Of a stretch of 64,000 bases of DNA, positions 54,661-64,000 are shown piece after piece. A model generated the notes under the pieces. It searched no databases. It was not told the DNA's origin and saw nothing but the letters and a program-made list of their open reading frames with translations. The position numbers were made by a program, and so were the translations under genes. How positions within the stretch are numbered: position 1 is the stretch's first letter; every line of letters starts with the position of its first letter. Origin of the DNA: Bacillus sp. HMF5848 (GTDB lineage Bacteria; Bacillota; Bacilli; Bacillales; HMF5848); the NCBI RefSeq assembly GCF_003944835.1, contig NZ_RWIV01000001.1:2948530-3012529 (forward strand). Direction: 5' to 3'.

Positions 54661-57003
54661 TCACGAAACGATTGAACGTGTAAATAATATATCAAACATT
54701 TGTTTCAACTCACGATAGCTTGAATACAAATACGTTTGTTCTAAAGTAATTTGATGTTGTTTTTGTTGATATGTTGGTGACTCTGTTAAGTCTTTCTTCT
54801 TTTTATTATTAACTAAGCTCACAACACCATTAGTTATTGTAACAAAATCTAGTTCAAAAAACACCTGTGTCATAAATTGAATTGTTTCTTTCGTCCATCC
54901 TCTTAACTTAGCTAACTCATCTGCACGATTTAACGGAAACGAATTGCGCTTCATTAAAAAAGCATAATACCATTTAAAATGGTCTCTAGTTGGAATAGTA
55001 CTAAAGAAATGTTGGTCTTTTTGATGAAATACTGCATAAATACGAGCTGGTTTTGTTCCATCCGTAAATATTTCCTTTAGCAGACCCTCGTTTGTAGGTA
55101 TGTCCGCTAAAATGATATGCTCATCTTGAAAACTAAGTGAGGCAGCCTCTTTAGCTGAAATACAAATGTTTTGATCTTTTATAAACTGTAAATCAGTCAG
55201 TACATCATCATTAAAGTAAATGATTTTTGTATACTTATTATTGAGTTTACTGATTTGCTTTTGAAGATCTCGTGTGCCCCGCCAATCAAACAACTGCCAT
55301 TCTGTAACAGCTAAATCCCGAAGAATAATTTGTGGCTTGCGCACATTATTCCATTCATTTATCGACAGCTCACCGACAACTGATACATTCGTTAAAGGCG
55401 ATATTTCTTCATTTAATTCTCCAAGTCCAAACCCAATAGCATCTAAAGTAATGTCCATATCGGCTGCTAGTTGGACCTTTAAATGTGAACCATCTGAGCC
55501 AATACGTCGCATCTCTTTGTAAGCAACATTATCTATTAGTATTTTTGGTTTAGGATTATCTACACCATACGGAGCCAATTTATTTAGTTCTTGAATGGTA
55601 TCAATCGTAATATCCTCTACAGCACAAGAGACATCCACGTAAGTTATAGGACGTAAGTCTTCTTTTGTGAGCTTCTTTTTAGCTAGCTCATTTAACCTAC
55701 TTTGAAGTTCATCAATATGAGTAACACTTAGCGTCATGCCAGCAGCCATAGTATGCCCACCAAAATGAGGCAAAATATCTCGACAAGTTGATAAATTCTC
55801 AAATAAGTCAAAGCCTTCAATACTTCTTGCTGAACCTTTTGCAAGTCCTGTTTGTTCATCTATACTTAACACAATAGTCGGACGATAATACTTCTCGACT
55901 AATTTTGAAGCAACAATACCAATAACACCTGCATTCCAGCCAGGTTTACCTACTATAATGACCGAAGCCTCATCATCTCTTAATTGCCTTGACTCAACCT
56001 CAGCAAGAGCTTCTTTAGCCATTGTATTAACGAGCTCTTGTCTTTCTTTATTCAGTTGCTCTAGCTCAGCCGCTAAGTCTTTAGCTTCTTCATTATCATC
56101 TGTTAACAATAAATGAACAGCTGGATCTGCACAATCTAATCGTCCCGCTGCGTTGATACGCGGTCCAATCATAAATCCAATCGTTTCTTCCGTTATGTCA
56201 GACTTGTCCATTTTACAGATTTCAAGAAGTGCTAACAGACCAGGGCGGTTTGTATGACGCATGAGTTGTATACCCTTTGCAGCTATTATGCGATTTTCAT
56301 CTCGTAAAGGTACTAAATCAGCAATCGTACCAATAGCTGCGACTTCTAACAAATCAGTAGGAACATGCCCTAATAAAGCGTGTGCTAGCTTAAATGCTAC
56401 ACCTACTCCTGCTAGTTCATGAAAAGGGTATTGACTACCTGTAACTTTCGGATGAATAATAGCATAAGCTTCTGGAAGCTCAACACCTGGCTCATGGTGG
56501 TCAGTTATAATTAAATCCACACCTAAATCTTTTGCAAGCTTTGCTTCCTTAAGTGCTGATATCCCTGTATCAACAGTTATAATAACCTTGTACCCACTTT
56601 CATGTGCATAAGTAAAAGCGGCTTCATTCGGGCCATATCCTTCTGTAAATCTATTAGGTATATAAAAATCAGCTTTCGCTCCAAGGCGAATTAAAGCTGT
56701 CATTAAAACCGTAGTAGAGCTTACTCCGTCTGCATCATAATCTCCATACACTAAGATAGCTTCTTCATTTTCAATTGCTTGTTTTATGCGAGACACAACT
56801 TTGTCCATCCCATTAAGTAAAAAAGGATCATAAAATTCTTGTTCTTCTACATTTAAAAAAGCACGAGCTTTGTCAGCAGTGCGGTGTCCCCTCATATATA
56901 ACAGTTGTGCTGTTAATGGTTCTACTCCGAGTTCCTTTGATAAAGCCACAACTTCATTAGCCTCGGGCCTATTCACACTCCAGCGAGTTTTTGAAGATAA
57001 CAT
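54661..57003 (-). CDS. recJ: Single-stranded-DNA exonuclease RecJ
   Basis: A 5'-3' ssDNA exonuclease for recombination and repair, 780 residues. The DHH domain has [17 protein letters not shown] (motif I), VDTGIS and IITDHHEPG (DHH), and [16 protein letters not shown]1 follows with [12 protein letters not shown], then the OB fold. The C-terminal RecJ_C region (about 560-780) is the Firmicutes-type extension. The ATG at 57003 has GAGGAGGG 7 bases before it. Same order as B. subtilis (recJ-apt-rel). Confidence 0.95.
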   Translation of the reverse strand: MLSSKTRWSVNRPEANEVVALSKELGVEPLTAQLLYMRGHRTADKARAFLNVEEQEFYDPFLLNGMDKVVSRIKQAIENEEAILVYGDYDADGVSSTTVLMTALIRLGAKADFYIPNRFTEGYGPNEAAFTYAHESGYKVIITVDTGISALKEAKLAKDLGVDLIITDHHEPGVELPEAYAIIHPKVTGSQYPFHELAGVGVAFKLAHALLGHVPTDLLEVAAIGTIADLVPLRDENRIIAAKGIQLMRHTNRPGLLALLEICKMDKSDITEETIGFMIGPRINAAGRLDCADPAVHLLLTDDNEEAKDLAAELEQLNKERQELVNTMAKEALAEVESRQLRDDEASVIIVGKPGWNAGVIGIVASKLVEKYYRPTIVLSIDEQTGLAKGSARSIEGFDLFENLSTCRDILPHFGGHTMAAGMTLSVTHIDELQSRLNELAKKKLTKEDLRPITYVDVSCAVEDITIDTIQELNKLAPYGVDNPKPKILIDNVAYKEMRRIGSDGSHLKVQLAADMDITLDAIGFGLGELNEEISPLTNVSVVGELSINEWNNVRKPQIILRDLAVTEWQLFDWRGTRDLQKQISKLNNKYTKIIYFNDDVLTDLQFIKDQNICISAKEAASLSFQDEHIILADIPTNEGLLKEIFTDGTKPARIYAVFHQKDQHFFSTIPTRDHFKWYYAFLMKRNSFPLNRADELAKLRGWTKETIQFMTQVFFELDFVTITNGVVSLVNNKKKKDLTESPTYQQKQHQITLEQTYLYSSYRELKQMFDILFTRSIVS

Positions 57004-57080
57004 TACGTGTCCCTCCTCAACCTTTCTTATTATACAGGAGGGATTGTTCGCGAGCAAAGTGTTTTTAAATATTGTTTACT

Positions 57081-57443
57081 TTATTTCGATGAATCTTCCA
57101 TAAAAGTTTCTTCCATTTCTAATTCATGTTGTACCATACCGCTTTTCTCTTTTTCCTCACACTCCTGCAAATCTGTTCGTACTTTTTCAAGCTCTGCTTT
57201 TACAGCTTCATGCTCCTTTGTTAGTTGTTTAAGCTTTCGATTTGTTAAATACATACGAAATAAGCCAACTGAACCAACGATAATACCTCCCATTAACGTA
57301 GAGCCTAATATAACAAGGATGAGCGGTAATTGTGATGCTCCAAAAACGTAATTCACGTTTACAGGATTCACATTAATTACCGCAAATACCGCTACAATTA
57401 ATGCAAAAATTAAACTTAAAATTAAATTCCATTGTTTTTTCAT
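57081..57443 (-). CDS. yrvD: LapA-domain (DUF1049) membrane protein YrvD
   Basis: A 120-residue protein with two membrane segments (LILSLIFALIVAVFAVINV and LPLILVILGSTLMGGIIVGSVGL) followed by a cytosolic coiled coil (about 65-105, RKLKQLTKEHEAVKAELEKV) and an acidic tail. In E. coli the related LapA/LapB act in lipopolysaccharide assembly; Gram-positive members have no known role. It lies 77 bases upstream of recJ, on the same strand, as in B. subtilis. Confidence 0.88.
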   Translation of the reverse strand: MKKQWNLILSLIFALIVAVFAVINVNPVNVNYVFGASQLPLILVILGSTLMGGIIVGSVGLFRMYLTNRKLKQLTKEHEAVKAELEKVRTDLQECEEKEKSGMVQHELEMEETFMEDSSK

Positions 57444-57780
57444 ATGTAATTATCTCCTATCTTGTCGTTTCTTGTAATTATATTGTAACCCATTCGCACC
57501 TAAAAATCAGGAGAAAAGTATTGTCGTGGCCATAAGCACTAGCATCATTAGGCTATATAAACTATGTTGTACTTTTGTCACAAAATATTTGATTGAATAA
57601 CAGCGAGATTACTAAAACATTTTTATTGCCTCCAAAAATTCCATCATCTGCTAATAAAGGAAAATATACCTGCTTTTTGTTTCCCCTTCAATACAAAATT
57701 GAGCTGTATTTTTCACTCGAGTCGTCGGCTGCCTGAAGCTACACAGTCATCAAGGTTCAAATTTTTGCACTTTTTTATAC
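57444..57780. other. Gap between secDF terminator and yrvD
   Basis: It holds the yrvD promoter and, near 57713-57750, the repeat fragment described separately. No gene is seen. Confidence 0.5.
57713..57750. repeat. Fragment of the GC-rich intergenic repeat family
   Basis: CTCGAGTCGTCGGCTGCC then TGAAGCTACACA is roughly 70 percent like CTCGAGCCGTTGGCACC then TGGAGTTAGACA at the right end of the copy at 43777. Only this end is preserved. Confidence 0.3.
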
Positions 57781-57817
57781 CTAAAAAAATGGATACAGCC
57801 ATTGCTGCATCCATTTT
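57781..57817 (-). terminator. Terminator of secDF
   Basis: Stem AAATGGATGCAG / CTGTATCCATTT followed on the minus strand by TTTTAGG; 9 bases after the stop. Confidence 0.9.
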
Positions 57818-57825
57818 GATATATA

Positions 57826-60090
57826 TTACACAACCTCTTCTGGTCTCGGTTCTTTTGGCTCTGATTTGCCTACTTTTAACACGCCTTTTCTTTTCAATTG
57901 CTGTCCCTTCCAAACTAGCCATAGCTGGGCAGCAATGAAAAGAGACGAATACGTACCCGAAATTAAACCGATTAAAAGTGCGACAGAGAAATTCAAGATG
58001 CTTGAGCTTCCGAAAATAATCAAAGCAATAATAGCAAAGACAACTGTTAACACAGTATTGAAGGAACGAACCATCGTCTGCTGTAAACTCTTATTAACAA
58101 TGTCTGCTAATTCGTCAAATGATTTTATGCGTTTTTTTCGAGCCAAATTTTCACGAATTCTATCAAACGTAACAATTGTATCATTGATGGAATACCCGAC
58201 GATTGTTAAAACGGCTGCAATAAACGTTAAATCAACTTCAAGTCTTGTAATACTAAATAATACAATAATGAAAAACGCATCATGTAATAGCGCGACAATT
58301 GATGCTAATGCAAAATAGATTTCAAAGCGAATTGTTACATAAATAATGATACCTACCGAAGCAATCATAATTGCTATGAATGCATTCTTTGCTAACTCTT
58401 TCCCTACTGTTGGTGATACAGTGCTTATATTAGGCTCTGCACCATAAAGCGTTGCAAAGTGATCTTTTACTTTAGCTATTTCACCTTGGTCTAACACGCC
58501 AAGTAGACGAGCAACACCAATCTCATTGTTTGTACCTGATAAGAATATATCCTTTGTTTCAATATTTAACGCATTAAATTCTTGTTTAATTTCTTCTGCT
58601 GTTACAGTATCGTTAGCAAGTATTTCAATACGCGTTCCACTTGCAAAATCAATACCTAAGTTCAATCTGAAGATAGCTATTACTATAATACCTAACACTA
58701 CCATCGAACTAGATATAATAAAGAATAACTTACGGCGTTTTACGAAGTCCCAATTACTAAATTTAGTAGGTACCTCCGTATCATCTGTTACAGTCGCGAT
58801 ATCGAGAATATCACTCTTTTTCACGCCGAACAGTCCTGGTTTATTATTAAGCCAACGACTATTTACTAATAACCCAAGGAATAATCGCGATGCGTATACA
58901 GACGTCAAAAAGCTTGCTAGAATACTTAAAATTAACATAGTTGCAAACCCTTGTACAGAGCTTGTCCCATACGCGAATAAAACCCCGGCTGCTAGTAATG
59001 TCGTAATATTGGCATCTAGGATTGTTGAAAGTGAACGACGAGAACCTGCACGAAATGCAGACATCGTTGTTTTCCCAAGCTTCAACTCATCTTTGATTCG
59101 CTCGTACGTAATAATATTTGCGTCGACTGCCATACCAACACCGAGAATTAACGCTGCGATACCTGGTAGTGTCAGAACACCATTCATCCAATCAAATACA
59201 AGTAACACCACGTAAATATATAACGACAATGTTATCGTTGCTACAAGACCTGGCAGACGATAGTATAAAATCATAAATAAGAAAATGATTGCAATACCAA
59301 TAAATCCTGCAAAAATAGTTGACTGCATTGCTTGCTCACCAAGCTTAGCTCCAACTGAAGTAGAGTATACCTCCGTTAATTTAACAGGAAGTGCCCCTGC
59401 ATTTAATAAGTCAGCTAATTGAGCAGCTTCTTCAATCGTAAAATTACCTTCTATTACAACATCTGTTTGATTAAAAACTTGTCTAACAGATGCAGCTGAA
59501 ATTATTTTAGGATCATTAGGATTAGTTTGATATGAGCTTACACCCTCTTCAAAATCGAGCCAAATCACCATTAAATTGTTAGGTGCTAGACTCAAAATAT
59601 GCTCTGTAACTTCCTTGAATCTTGCGGCATCCTTTAATTTTAAAGCGACAATCGGTGCATTTGTGTTAGGGTCAAAGGTTTGCTTTGCTCCACCTTGAAC
59701 GAGGTCGGAACCATCTAACAATTGCTTATCAAATACATCCCGGAATGTTAAATTTGCTTCCGTTGATAAAATCTCTCGTGCTTCACTTTGGTTTTCAATA
59801 CCTGCAAGTTGAACACGGATACGGTCTTCACCTTCAATTTGAATATTAGGTTCACTGACACCTAAGACGTTTACACGTCTATTAAGTGCTTCCACCGTAC
59901 TTAACATTGCTTCGCGATCTATAACATCGCCTACTTTAGCTGGTGACACTTCATATAGGACCTCAAACCCACCTTGAAGATCAAGTCCCAGCTTAATACG
60001 TTCAGTAATACCTGAAATCGTTGTTCCAATCGTACTTCCAATTAAAAGTACTAGGAGGAAAAACGCAATGATTCTCCCTCTTTTCACCAT
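57826..60090 (-). CDS. secDF: Fused protein translocase subunit SecDF
   Basis: It uses the proton gradient to pull secreted proteins across the membrane after SecA. The 754-residue protein is SecD and SecF fused, as is usual in Bacillus. The SecD half has an N-terminal segment, LGLDLQGGFEVLYEV, the P1 domain and TM 2-6 (about 265-430, with GVGMAVDANIITYERIKDEL). The SecF half (about 450-735) has LNLGIDFASGTRIEI and GYSINDTIVTFDRIREN. Twelve membrane segments in all. It has a consistent GAGG-type site before the ATG. Confidence 0.96.
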   Translation of the reverse strand: MVKRGRIIAFFLLVLLIGSTIGTTISGITERIKLGLDLQGGFEVLYEVSPAKVGDVIDREAMLSTVEALNRRVNVLGVSEPNIQIEGEDRIRVQLAGIENQSEAREILSTEANLTFRDVFDKQLLDGSDLVQGGAKQTFDPNTNAPIVALKLKDAARFKEVTEHILSLAPNNLMVIWLDFEEGVSSYQTNPNDPKIISAASVRQVFNQTDVVIEGNFTIEEAAQLADLLNAGALPVKLTEVYSTSVGAKLGEQAMQSTIFAGFIGIAIIFLFMILYYRLPGLVATITLSLYIYVVLLVFDWMNGVLTLPGIAALILGVGMAVDANIITYERIKDELKLGKTTMSAFRAGSRRSLSTILDANITTLLAAGVLFAYGTSSVQGFATMLILSILASFLTSVYASRLFLGLLVNSRWLNNKPGLFGVKKSDILDIATVTDDTEVPTKFSNWDFVKRRKLFFIISSSMVVLGIIVIAIFRLNLGIDFASGTRIEILANDTVTAEEIKQEFNALNIETKDIFLSGTNNEIGVARLLGVLDQGEIAKVKDHFATLYGAEPNISTVSPTVGKELAKNAFIAIMIASVGIIIYVTIRFEIYFALASIVALLHDAFFIIVLFSITRLEVDLTFIAAVLTIVGYSINDTIVTFDRIRENLARKKRIKSFDELADIVNKSLQQTMVRSFNTVLTVVFAIIALIIFGSSSILNFSVALLIGLISGTYSSLFIAAQLWLVWKGQQLKRKGVLKVGKSEPKEPRPEEVV

Positions 60091-60214
60091 GACTGAAAAG
60101 CCTCCTTTTTTACATCCTAACTTATGACAGCTAGTCTCATAACAATAAACCCATTATGAACCAATGAAACAAACGTGTCAATTTGATTTCTATTAGAATC
60201 ATTTACTTACTAAA

Positions 60215-60350
60215 TGCGAAAAGTACAAGCGCTTTGTGTAACGATGACAAGCAGACGGCGAGCGCTGTAGTCGTTCACAATGCGACGACGTTTCGTATTG
60301 TCGGTACTAAGCGTCCTAGTCGTGGAAATGTCTGACTACTAGAGACATTA
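60215..60350. repeat. Degenerate GC-rich intergenic repeat
   Basis: The stretch starts GCGAAAAGTACAAGCGCTTTG, like the left end at 6959 (AGAAAAGTGCAAGCGCCG), and ends near CTGACTACTAGAGACATT. It contains many CGACG motifs and is more GC-rich than its surroundings. There is no ORF of note in 60091-60507. Confidence 0.42.
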
Positions 60351-60507
60351 TTCTATGATCAAGAAAAAACTAGTTTTGTTTAATTAAAGGAAAAACTGAT
60401 TCTTTTCCTTTATTAAGACTAACTTGATCTACACTTGTTCCTAAATTATTGGCGCCTCGAGCTCTAGCATTTATCAAGGACTGTAATTTTATTATCACAA
60501 AACGCAA

Positions 60508-60528
60508 ATAAAAAGTGCCCTTAGGCAC
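60508..60528 (-). terminator. Terminator of comN
   Basis: Stem GTGCC / GGCAC around TAAG, followed on the minus strand by TTTTTATTT. Short but well placed, 13 bases after the stop. Confidence 0.75.
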
Positions 60529-60541
60529 CATGTACGTTTTA

Positions 60542-60847
60542 TTATTTACCAAGCAGCTTTTTTAAGTCATCTAAACCTTCTTCATCAAAAATACTACCCG
60601 TTACTTGCGATTCTATTGATATATATGTCATAAACTCGCTAACCTTCAATGTCATAATATCATTGACAATTTCGTGAACACTTTTTTGATCTGCCTTTTT
60701 ACGCCACTTCCTCTTTTTTAAACAAGTCCAAATATCGTCAATGGTTGCTTGCTCATAGCCAAGCATTTGGATTTCTTCCATTTTACTAATTAAAAAAGGC
60801 ATCATTATCGTCTGATATTTATCAAGGACATGTTCGGTCTTTTCCAT
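60542..60847 (-). CDS. comN: Post-transcriptional regulator ComN (YrzD)
   Basis: A 101-residue soluble protein. In B. subtilis ComN acts on comE competence mRNA and is recruited to poles through DivIVA. The sequence shows GYEQATIDDIWTCLKKRKWR and SVHEIVNDIMTLKVSEFMTY, the two conserved helical blocks, then an acidic region and KKLLGK. The ATG at 60847 has GGGGTG 7 bases upstream. It is divergent from spoVB across 126 bases that hold a perfect inverted repeat. Confidence 0.85.
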   Translation of the reverse strand: MEKTEHVLDKYQTIMMPFLISKMEEIQMLGYEQATIDDIWTCLKKRKWRKKADQKSVHEIVNDIMTLKVSEFMTYISIESQVTGSIFDEEGLDDLKKLLGK

Positions 60848-60919
60848 TGATTGGCACCCCATTTGTTTTTAAGTTTTTACACAAAGCGGGAAACTTGTCA
60901 TGCTTGACCAACAAACTCG

Positions 60920-60939
60920 CATATACATTATTGTATATG
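60920..60939. promoter_or_regulatory. Perfect 8-bp inverted repeat upstream of spoVB
   Basis: CATATACA-TTAT-TGTATATG. It lies 34 bases before the spoVB start in the comN/spoVB divergent gap. It could be an operator, or part of sporulation promoter elements (CATA). Confidence 0.45.
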
Positions 60940-60973
60940 ATATTAGCTCGTTTGAGAAGGTAGGGAAAAGCAC

Positions 60974-62542
60974 ATGTCAAAACAAACATTTTTACAAGGA
61001 ACCTTCATATTAATTCTAGCAGGATTAATCACACGCGCTCTAGGCTTTATAAACCGCATTGTCGTAGCACGTCTAATTGGAGAAGAGGGTGTGGGCCTCT
61101 ATATGATGGCGGTACCTACGCTTGTTTTAACCATCACTCTTACTCAGCTCGGCTTACCGGTTGCAATATCAAAGCTAGTAGCAGAGGCAGAGGCAGTAGG
61201 TGATCAACGGAAAATAAAAAAAATCCTAGTCGTCTCTCTCACGACAACCGGTATTTTAAGTATTTTCTTTACAACCGGTATGATTTTTTTAGCTCCTTTT
61301 CTGTCACAAACACTACTAACAGATGAAAGAACATATTATCCACTTATAGCAATTGCTCCTGTGGTTCCTATTATCGCTGTTTCTAGCGTGTTACGCGGCT
61401 ACTTTCAAGGGCGACAAAATATGCGGCCATCCGCATACTCTCAGGTCATTGAACAAGTCGTACGCATCATATTTGTTGCTATCTGCACAAAAACATTACT
61501 ACCGTACGGCGTTGAATTTGCAGCAGCAGGTGCTATGATTTCCGCAGTTATTGGTGAATTAGCATCTATGATTTATATGTTATTTATGTTCCGTCTTAAA
61601 AAGCGTATAAAGGTACGTCGCAATTTCTTTAAGTTTGCGAAATCTGGTCGCTCTACATTTAATGAGCTTATGGACATTGCATTGCCGACAACTGGTAGTA
61701 GATTAATTGGCTCTGTGGCTTGGTTTTTCGAGCCGATTATAGTCGCACAAAGCTTAGCTATTGCTGGGGTTACTGTTGCAATGGCAACAAGACAATATGG
61801 AGAACTAACAGGGTATGCTTTGCCATTATTATTTTTACCGTCCTTCATAACTGTTAGCTTATCTACCACGCTAGTACCCGCTATTAGTGAAGCAGCCGCA
61901 AGAAAACAGTACACGTTAATTGAGCATAGACTTCAACAAGCTATGCGCTTATCATTCGTTAGTGGAGGGTTAGCAACTGTAGTCCTCTATGTCTTTGCTG
62001 AACCTCTTATGCAGCTTATGTATGGTACAAGCAACCCAGCTGTATTTGTTAAGGTGTTGGCACCGTTTTTTATTTTCTATTATTTTCAAGGGCCGCTTGC
62101 CGCTGCTTTACAAGCGTTAAACCTTGCTAGAGCCGCTATGATCAACAGTTTAATTGGTGCTACTGTAAAAACGGCAGCTATATTTCTATTAGCGACAAGA
62201 CCTGAACTAGGAATTATGGGAGCCGCATTGGCGATCGTAACCGGCTTTGTACTCGTTACCTTGTTACATTGGGCTACTATAATTAAAGCTATTTCGTTTA
62301 CCTTTTATGTTCGCGATTATATAAAAGGAGGCGTCGCCATTGTTTTATCTGGACTAGCTGGTATGTTTGTATACACACGTTTTAGCGAAAGCCTGTCAAT
62401 GTTAATGGTTACCCTACTTGCAATTACTATCACATCTTTCATCTATTCTGTTTTACTAATGATGTTAGGTCTTATTAAAAAGAATGAAATTATCCGGGTT
62501 CCACTTATTGGCAAAACACTTTCTAAATATGTTCCCCATTAA
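60974..62542 (+). CDS. spoVB: Stage V sporulation protein B, lipid flippase-type
   Basis: A 522-residue MOP-superfamily membrane protein with about fourteen hydrophobic segments. In B. subtilis it is needed for spore cortex peptidoglycan and probably flips a lipid-linked precursor. Family marks are LAGLITRALGFINRIVVARLIGEEGVGLYMMAVP at the start and ISKLVAEAEAVGD, with LRGYFQGRQNMRPSAYSQV later. GAAGGTAGGG lies 8 bases before the ATG. In B. subtilis it is sigma-E controlled; here I see only weak sigma-E-like CATA boxes. Confidence 0.94.
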   Translation: MSKQTFLQGTFILILAGLITRALGFINRIVVARLIGEEGVGLYMMAVPTLVLTITLTQLGLPVAISKLVAEAEAVGDQRKIKKILVVSLTTTGILSIFFTTGMIFLAPFLSQTLLTDERTYYPLIAIAPVVPIIAVSSVLRGYFQGRQNMRPSAYSQVIEQVVRIIFVAICTKTLLPYGVEFAAAGAMISAVIGELASMIYMLFMFRLKKRIKVRRNFFKFAKSGRSTFNELMDIALPTTGSRLIGSVAWFFEPIIVAQSLAIAGVTVAMATRQYGELTGYALPLLFLPSFITVSLSTTLVPAISEAAARKQYTLIEHRLQQAMRLSFVSGGLATVVLYVFAEPLMQLMYGTSNPAVFVKVLAPFFIFYYFQGPLAAALQALNLARAAMINSLIGATVKTAAIFLLATRPELGIMGAALAIVTGFVLVTLLHWATIIKAISFTFYVRDYIKGGVAIVLSGLAGMFVYTRFSESLSMLMVTLLAITITSFIYSVLLMMLGLIKKNEIIRVPLIGKTLSKYVPH

Positions 62543-62576
62543 AAACGAACGGCAAGTTGTCCTCGCCGTTCGTTTT
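62543..62576. terminator. Bidirectional terminator between spoVB and yrbG
   Basis: Stem AACGAACGGC / GCCGTTCGTT with AAAAA before and TTTAG after; it ends both converging genes. Confidence 0.9.
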
Positions 62577-62578
62577 AG

Positions 62579-63226
62579 TTAGCTTTCCTCTTTTTTATCT
62601 ATAAAAAACACACCATCCTCATAGCTACAGTAAGTTATGTTTTTTATATCAGTATACCCTAGCTCCCTCAAGCGTTGTCTTAGCCACAAATTCGTCTTGT
62701 TGATTTTCTTAAGATGCTCTTCATCTACTTTCCCATCGACAATGAGTGGCAATGCTAAAGTACTTGCATTTTCTTGGTCTTTTTCAAAAACGGATAACTT
62801 TCCTGAAGGCTCAAGTATAGCAAATTCTACGTCCGCTATATTTTTGACGTTTTTTTCACGTAACTGCTGCAGTAGATCATCCATATTATACCGTTGTTTC
62901 TTCATTTCCTGTTCGTTAATATTACCTTTATCGATTATTACGGTAGGCTTACCGTCAAGGATTTCTCGAATGCTCTTACTTTTTAAAGAAATAAACGACA
63001 ATGTAATTTGAATAATCATTAACAAACCCATTGGAAATAGTGTATGAGTGATAGGATCTTTAGTGTCCTCAATGGCGGTAACAGCCATTTCAGCAATCAT
63101 AATAAAGACAACTAAATCTAGAATACTTAACTCCCCTATCTCACGCTTTCCCATTAATCGAAAGATCACGACTATAGAAGCATACAGCAAGAGAGTTCTA
63201 AAAATAATTATCAAATATTCCTCCAC
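62579..63226 (-). CDS. yrbG: YetF-type membrane protein YrbG (DUF421)
   Basis: A 215-residue protein with three N-terminal membrane segments (LIIIFRTLLLYASIVVIFRL, ILDLVVFIMIAEMAVTAI, TLFPMGLLMIIQITLSFI) and a soluble domain with GKPTVIIDKGNI, MDDLLQQLREKNVKNIADVE and FAILEPSGKLSVF. Relatives include YetF and YdfS in B. subtilis. Some paralogues are in spore membranes (the SpoVA-linked and germination context), but this one is unassigned. It converges on spoVB. Confidence 0.9.
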   Translation of the reverse strand: MEEYLIIIFRTLLLYASIVVIFRLMGKREIGELSILDLVVFIMIAEMAVTAIEDTKDPITHTLFPMGLLMIIQITLSFISLKSKSIREILDGKPTVIIDKGNINEQEMKKQRYNMDDLLQQLREKNVKNIADVEFAILEPSGKLSVFEKDQENASTLALPLIVDGKVDEEHLKKINKTNLWLRQRLRELGYTDIKNITYCSYEDGVFFIDKKEES

Positions 63227-63314
63227 GTTATCACCAACTTATGCCTTATCTTCATATATACATAGTGTTTTACTTCGCTTATAAAATGATGCTGTTACAA
63301 TTACCCAAATTCCT

Positions 63315-64000
63315 TTATAAAAACGGAATAAGGTAGCGAATGTAAATATAAACTGTTGATATCGCTAAAGACAACATTACGGTAAACATTCCTATTTTTA
63401 GAAACTTTAAAAATGCTATCGGCTCTTGTGCTTTCGCAGCTAATCCAGCGACTACTAAATTGGATGATGAGCCTAATAAAGTTCCATTTCCCCCTAAACA
63501 GGCCCCTAATGCCATTGACCACCATAACGGATCCAAGTTTTTCATACCATAGTCCTGAAATTCAAACACAACTGGGATCATCGCAGCAACAAATGGGATG
63601 TTATCAACAAATCCAGAAAATAGACCAGTCATCCATAAAATTAGCAACGCTGTTTTAGGTAAATCGCCTTCTGTAAAAAATACAATGCTTCTTGATAGTT
63701 CTGATATAATTCCTGTTTCTTCGAGTCCTCCAACAAGCATAAATAAACCGATAAAGAAAAATAAGGTAGCCCAATCTACCTGCCTTAAAATCTCCTCAGG
63801 CGGCTGGCTTTTATATGTTAATAGAAGAAGTAACACCGCACCAGCTAAAGCAACCGTCGTTAAATCTAGATTTAAGTAAGACGAAAATATAAAACCTGCA
63901 ATCGTAACAATTAAGACTGTTAAAGCTTTCACTAAGGTCGCATCCACCACTACAAAGCTCTTTGCGTCTATCTGTGATAGCTTTTCGCGATTTACTGCCG
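63315..64000 (-). CDS. ArsB/NhaD-type ion transporter, N-terminal part beyond the window
   Basis: The C-terminal 228 residues of a membrane transporter of the ion-transporter superfamily. Visible segments include ALTVLIVTIAGFIFSSYL, VALAGAVLLLLLTY, LFFFIGLFMLVGGLEETGI, the signature MTGLFSGFVDNIPFVAAMIPV and LGACLGGNGTLLGSSSNLVVAGL, near-repeat of which would be in the missing N-terminal half. The open frame continues past 64000 without a start. It may be an arsenite, citrate or sodium/proton antiporter; substrate cannot be read from the sequence. Confidence 0.88.
   Translation of the reverse strand, partial: AVNREKLSQIDAKSFVVVDATLVKALTVLIVTIAGFIFSSYLNLDLTTVALAGAVLLLLLTYKSQPPEEILRQVDWATLFFFIGLFMLVGGLEETGIISELSRSIVFFTEGDLPKTALLILWMTGLFSGFVDNIPFVAAMIPVVFEFQDYGMKNLDPLWWSMALGACLGGNGTLLGSSSNLVVAGLAAKAQEPIAFLKFLKIGMFTVMLSLAISTVYIYIRYLIPFL

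Noticed and set aside
58526-59215. A 229-codon open frame opposite secDF
   Set aside because: It lies wholly inside secDF on the other strand, has no ribosome site and no recognisable domain.

Overview
This window is chromosomal DNA from a low-GC, endospore-forming member of the Bacillaceae. The evidence is the pro-sigma-K gene sigK, spoVB, ireB-type yrzL, cymR, comN, a bifunctional rel gene and Shine-Dalgarno sites of the strong GGAGG type. From mtnN (15.9 kb) to yrbG (63.2 kb) the gene order is that of the Bacillus subtilis yrr/yrv/yrz region, nearly all on the minus strand: mtnN/yrhC, yrzA, yrrS, pbpI, greA, udk, yrrO-yrrN-trmR, mltG, yrzB, yrrK, yrzL, alaS, yrrI, yrzQ, yrzR, yrrD, recD2, yrrB, mnmA, iscS, cymR, rarA, tcdA, 6S RNA, aspS, hisS, yrzK, yrvJ, dtd, rel, apt, recJ, yrvD, secDF, comN, spoVB, yrbG. 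I do not assign a species.

Layout. 0-2.4 kb: a cut-off ECF sigma factor, sigK without a skin element, and a LysM/SleB-type hydrolase. 2.7-11 kb: a molybdenum-cofactor block (moaA, moaD, moaE, mobB, moeA against divergent moaC, then mobA) together with tatC and an Fe-S type fnr; this looks like a support module for anaerobic molybdoenzyme respiration, although no molybdoenzyme lies in the window. 11.3-12.3 kb: a cluster of at least seven very small ORFs with strong Shine-Dalgarno sites, including two YrzI-family paralogues and tandem terminators. 12.3-15.3 kb: a potassium channel and an MHYT-PAS-PAS histidine kinase. 15.5-39.9 kb: the conserved housekeeping block (tRNA modification and charging, wall synthesis, nucleotide salvage, DNA repair, cysteine/sulfur control). 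39.9-43.7 kb: a GntR-controlled five-gene ABC-2 transporter operon, which looks accessory. 43.9-64 kb: tcdA, 6S RNA, aspS-hisS, stringent response, purine salvage, recJ, Sec translocase and spoVB, ending in a truncated ArsB/NhaD-type transporter.

Regulation visible in the DNA includes two T-box leaders (alaS with a GCU specifier, hisS with a CAC specifier), a perfect Fnr box upstream of fnr, a 14-bp inverted repeat between moeA and moaC, a GntR operator laid over the ABC operon promoter, and many intrinsic terminators. A 183-bp miniature element with 10-bp terminal inverted repeats and an 8-bp target duplication sits between the hisS T-box and the hisS start codon. Several degenerate GC-rich intergenic repeats of one family are also present.

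The best candidates for little-described biology are the small-peptide cluster at 11.3-12.3 kb, the miniature element in the hisS leader, and the moeA/moaC dyad.
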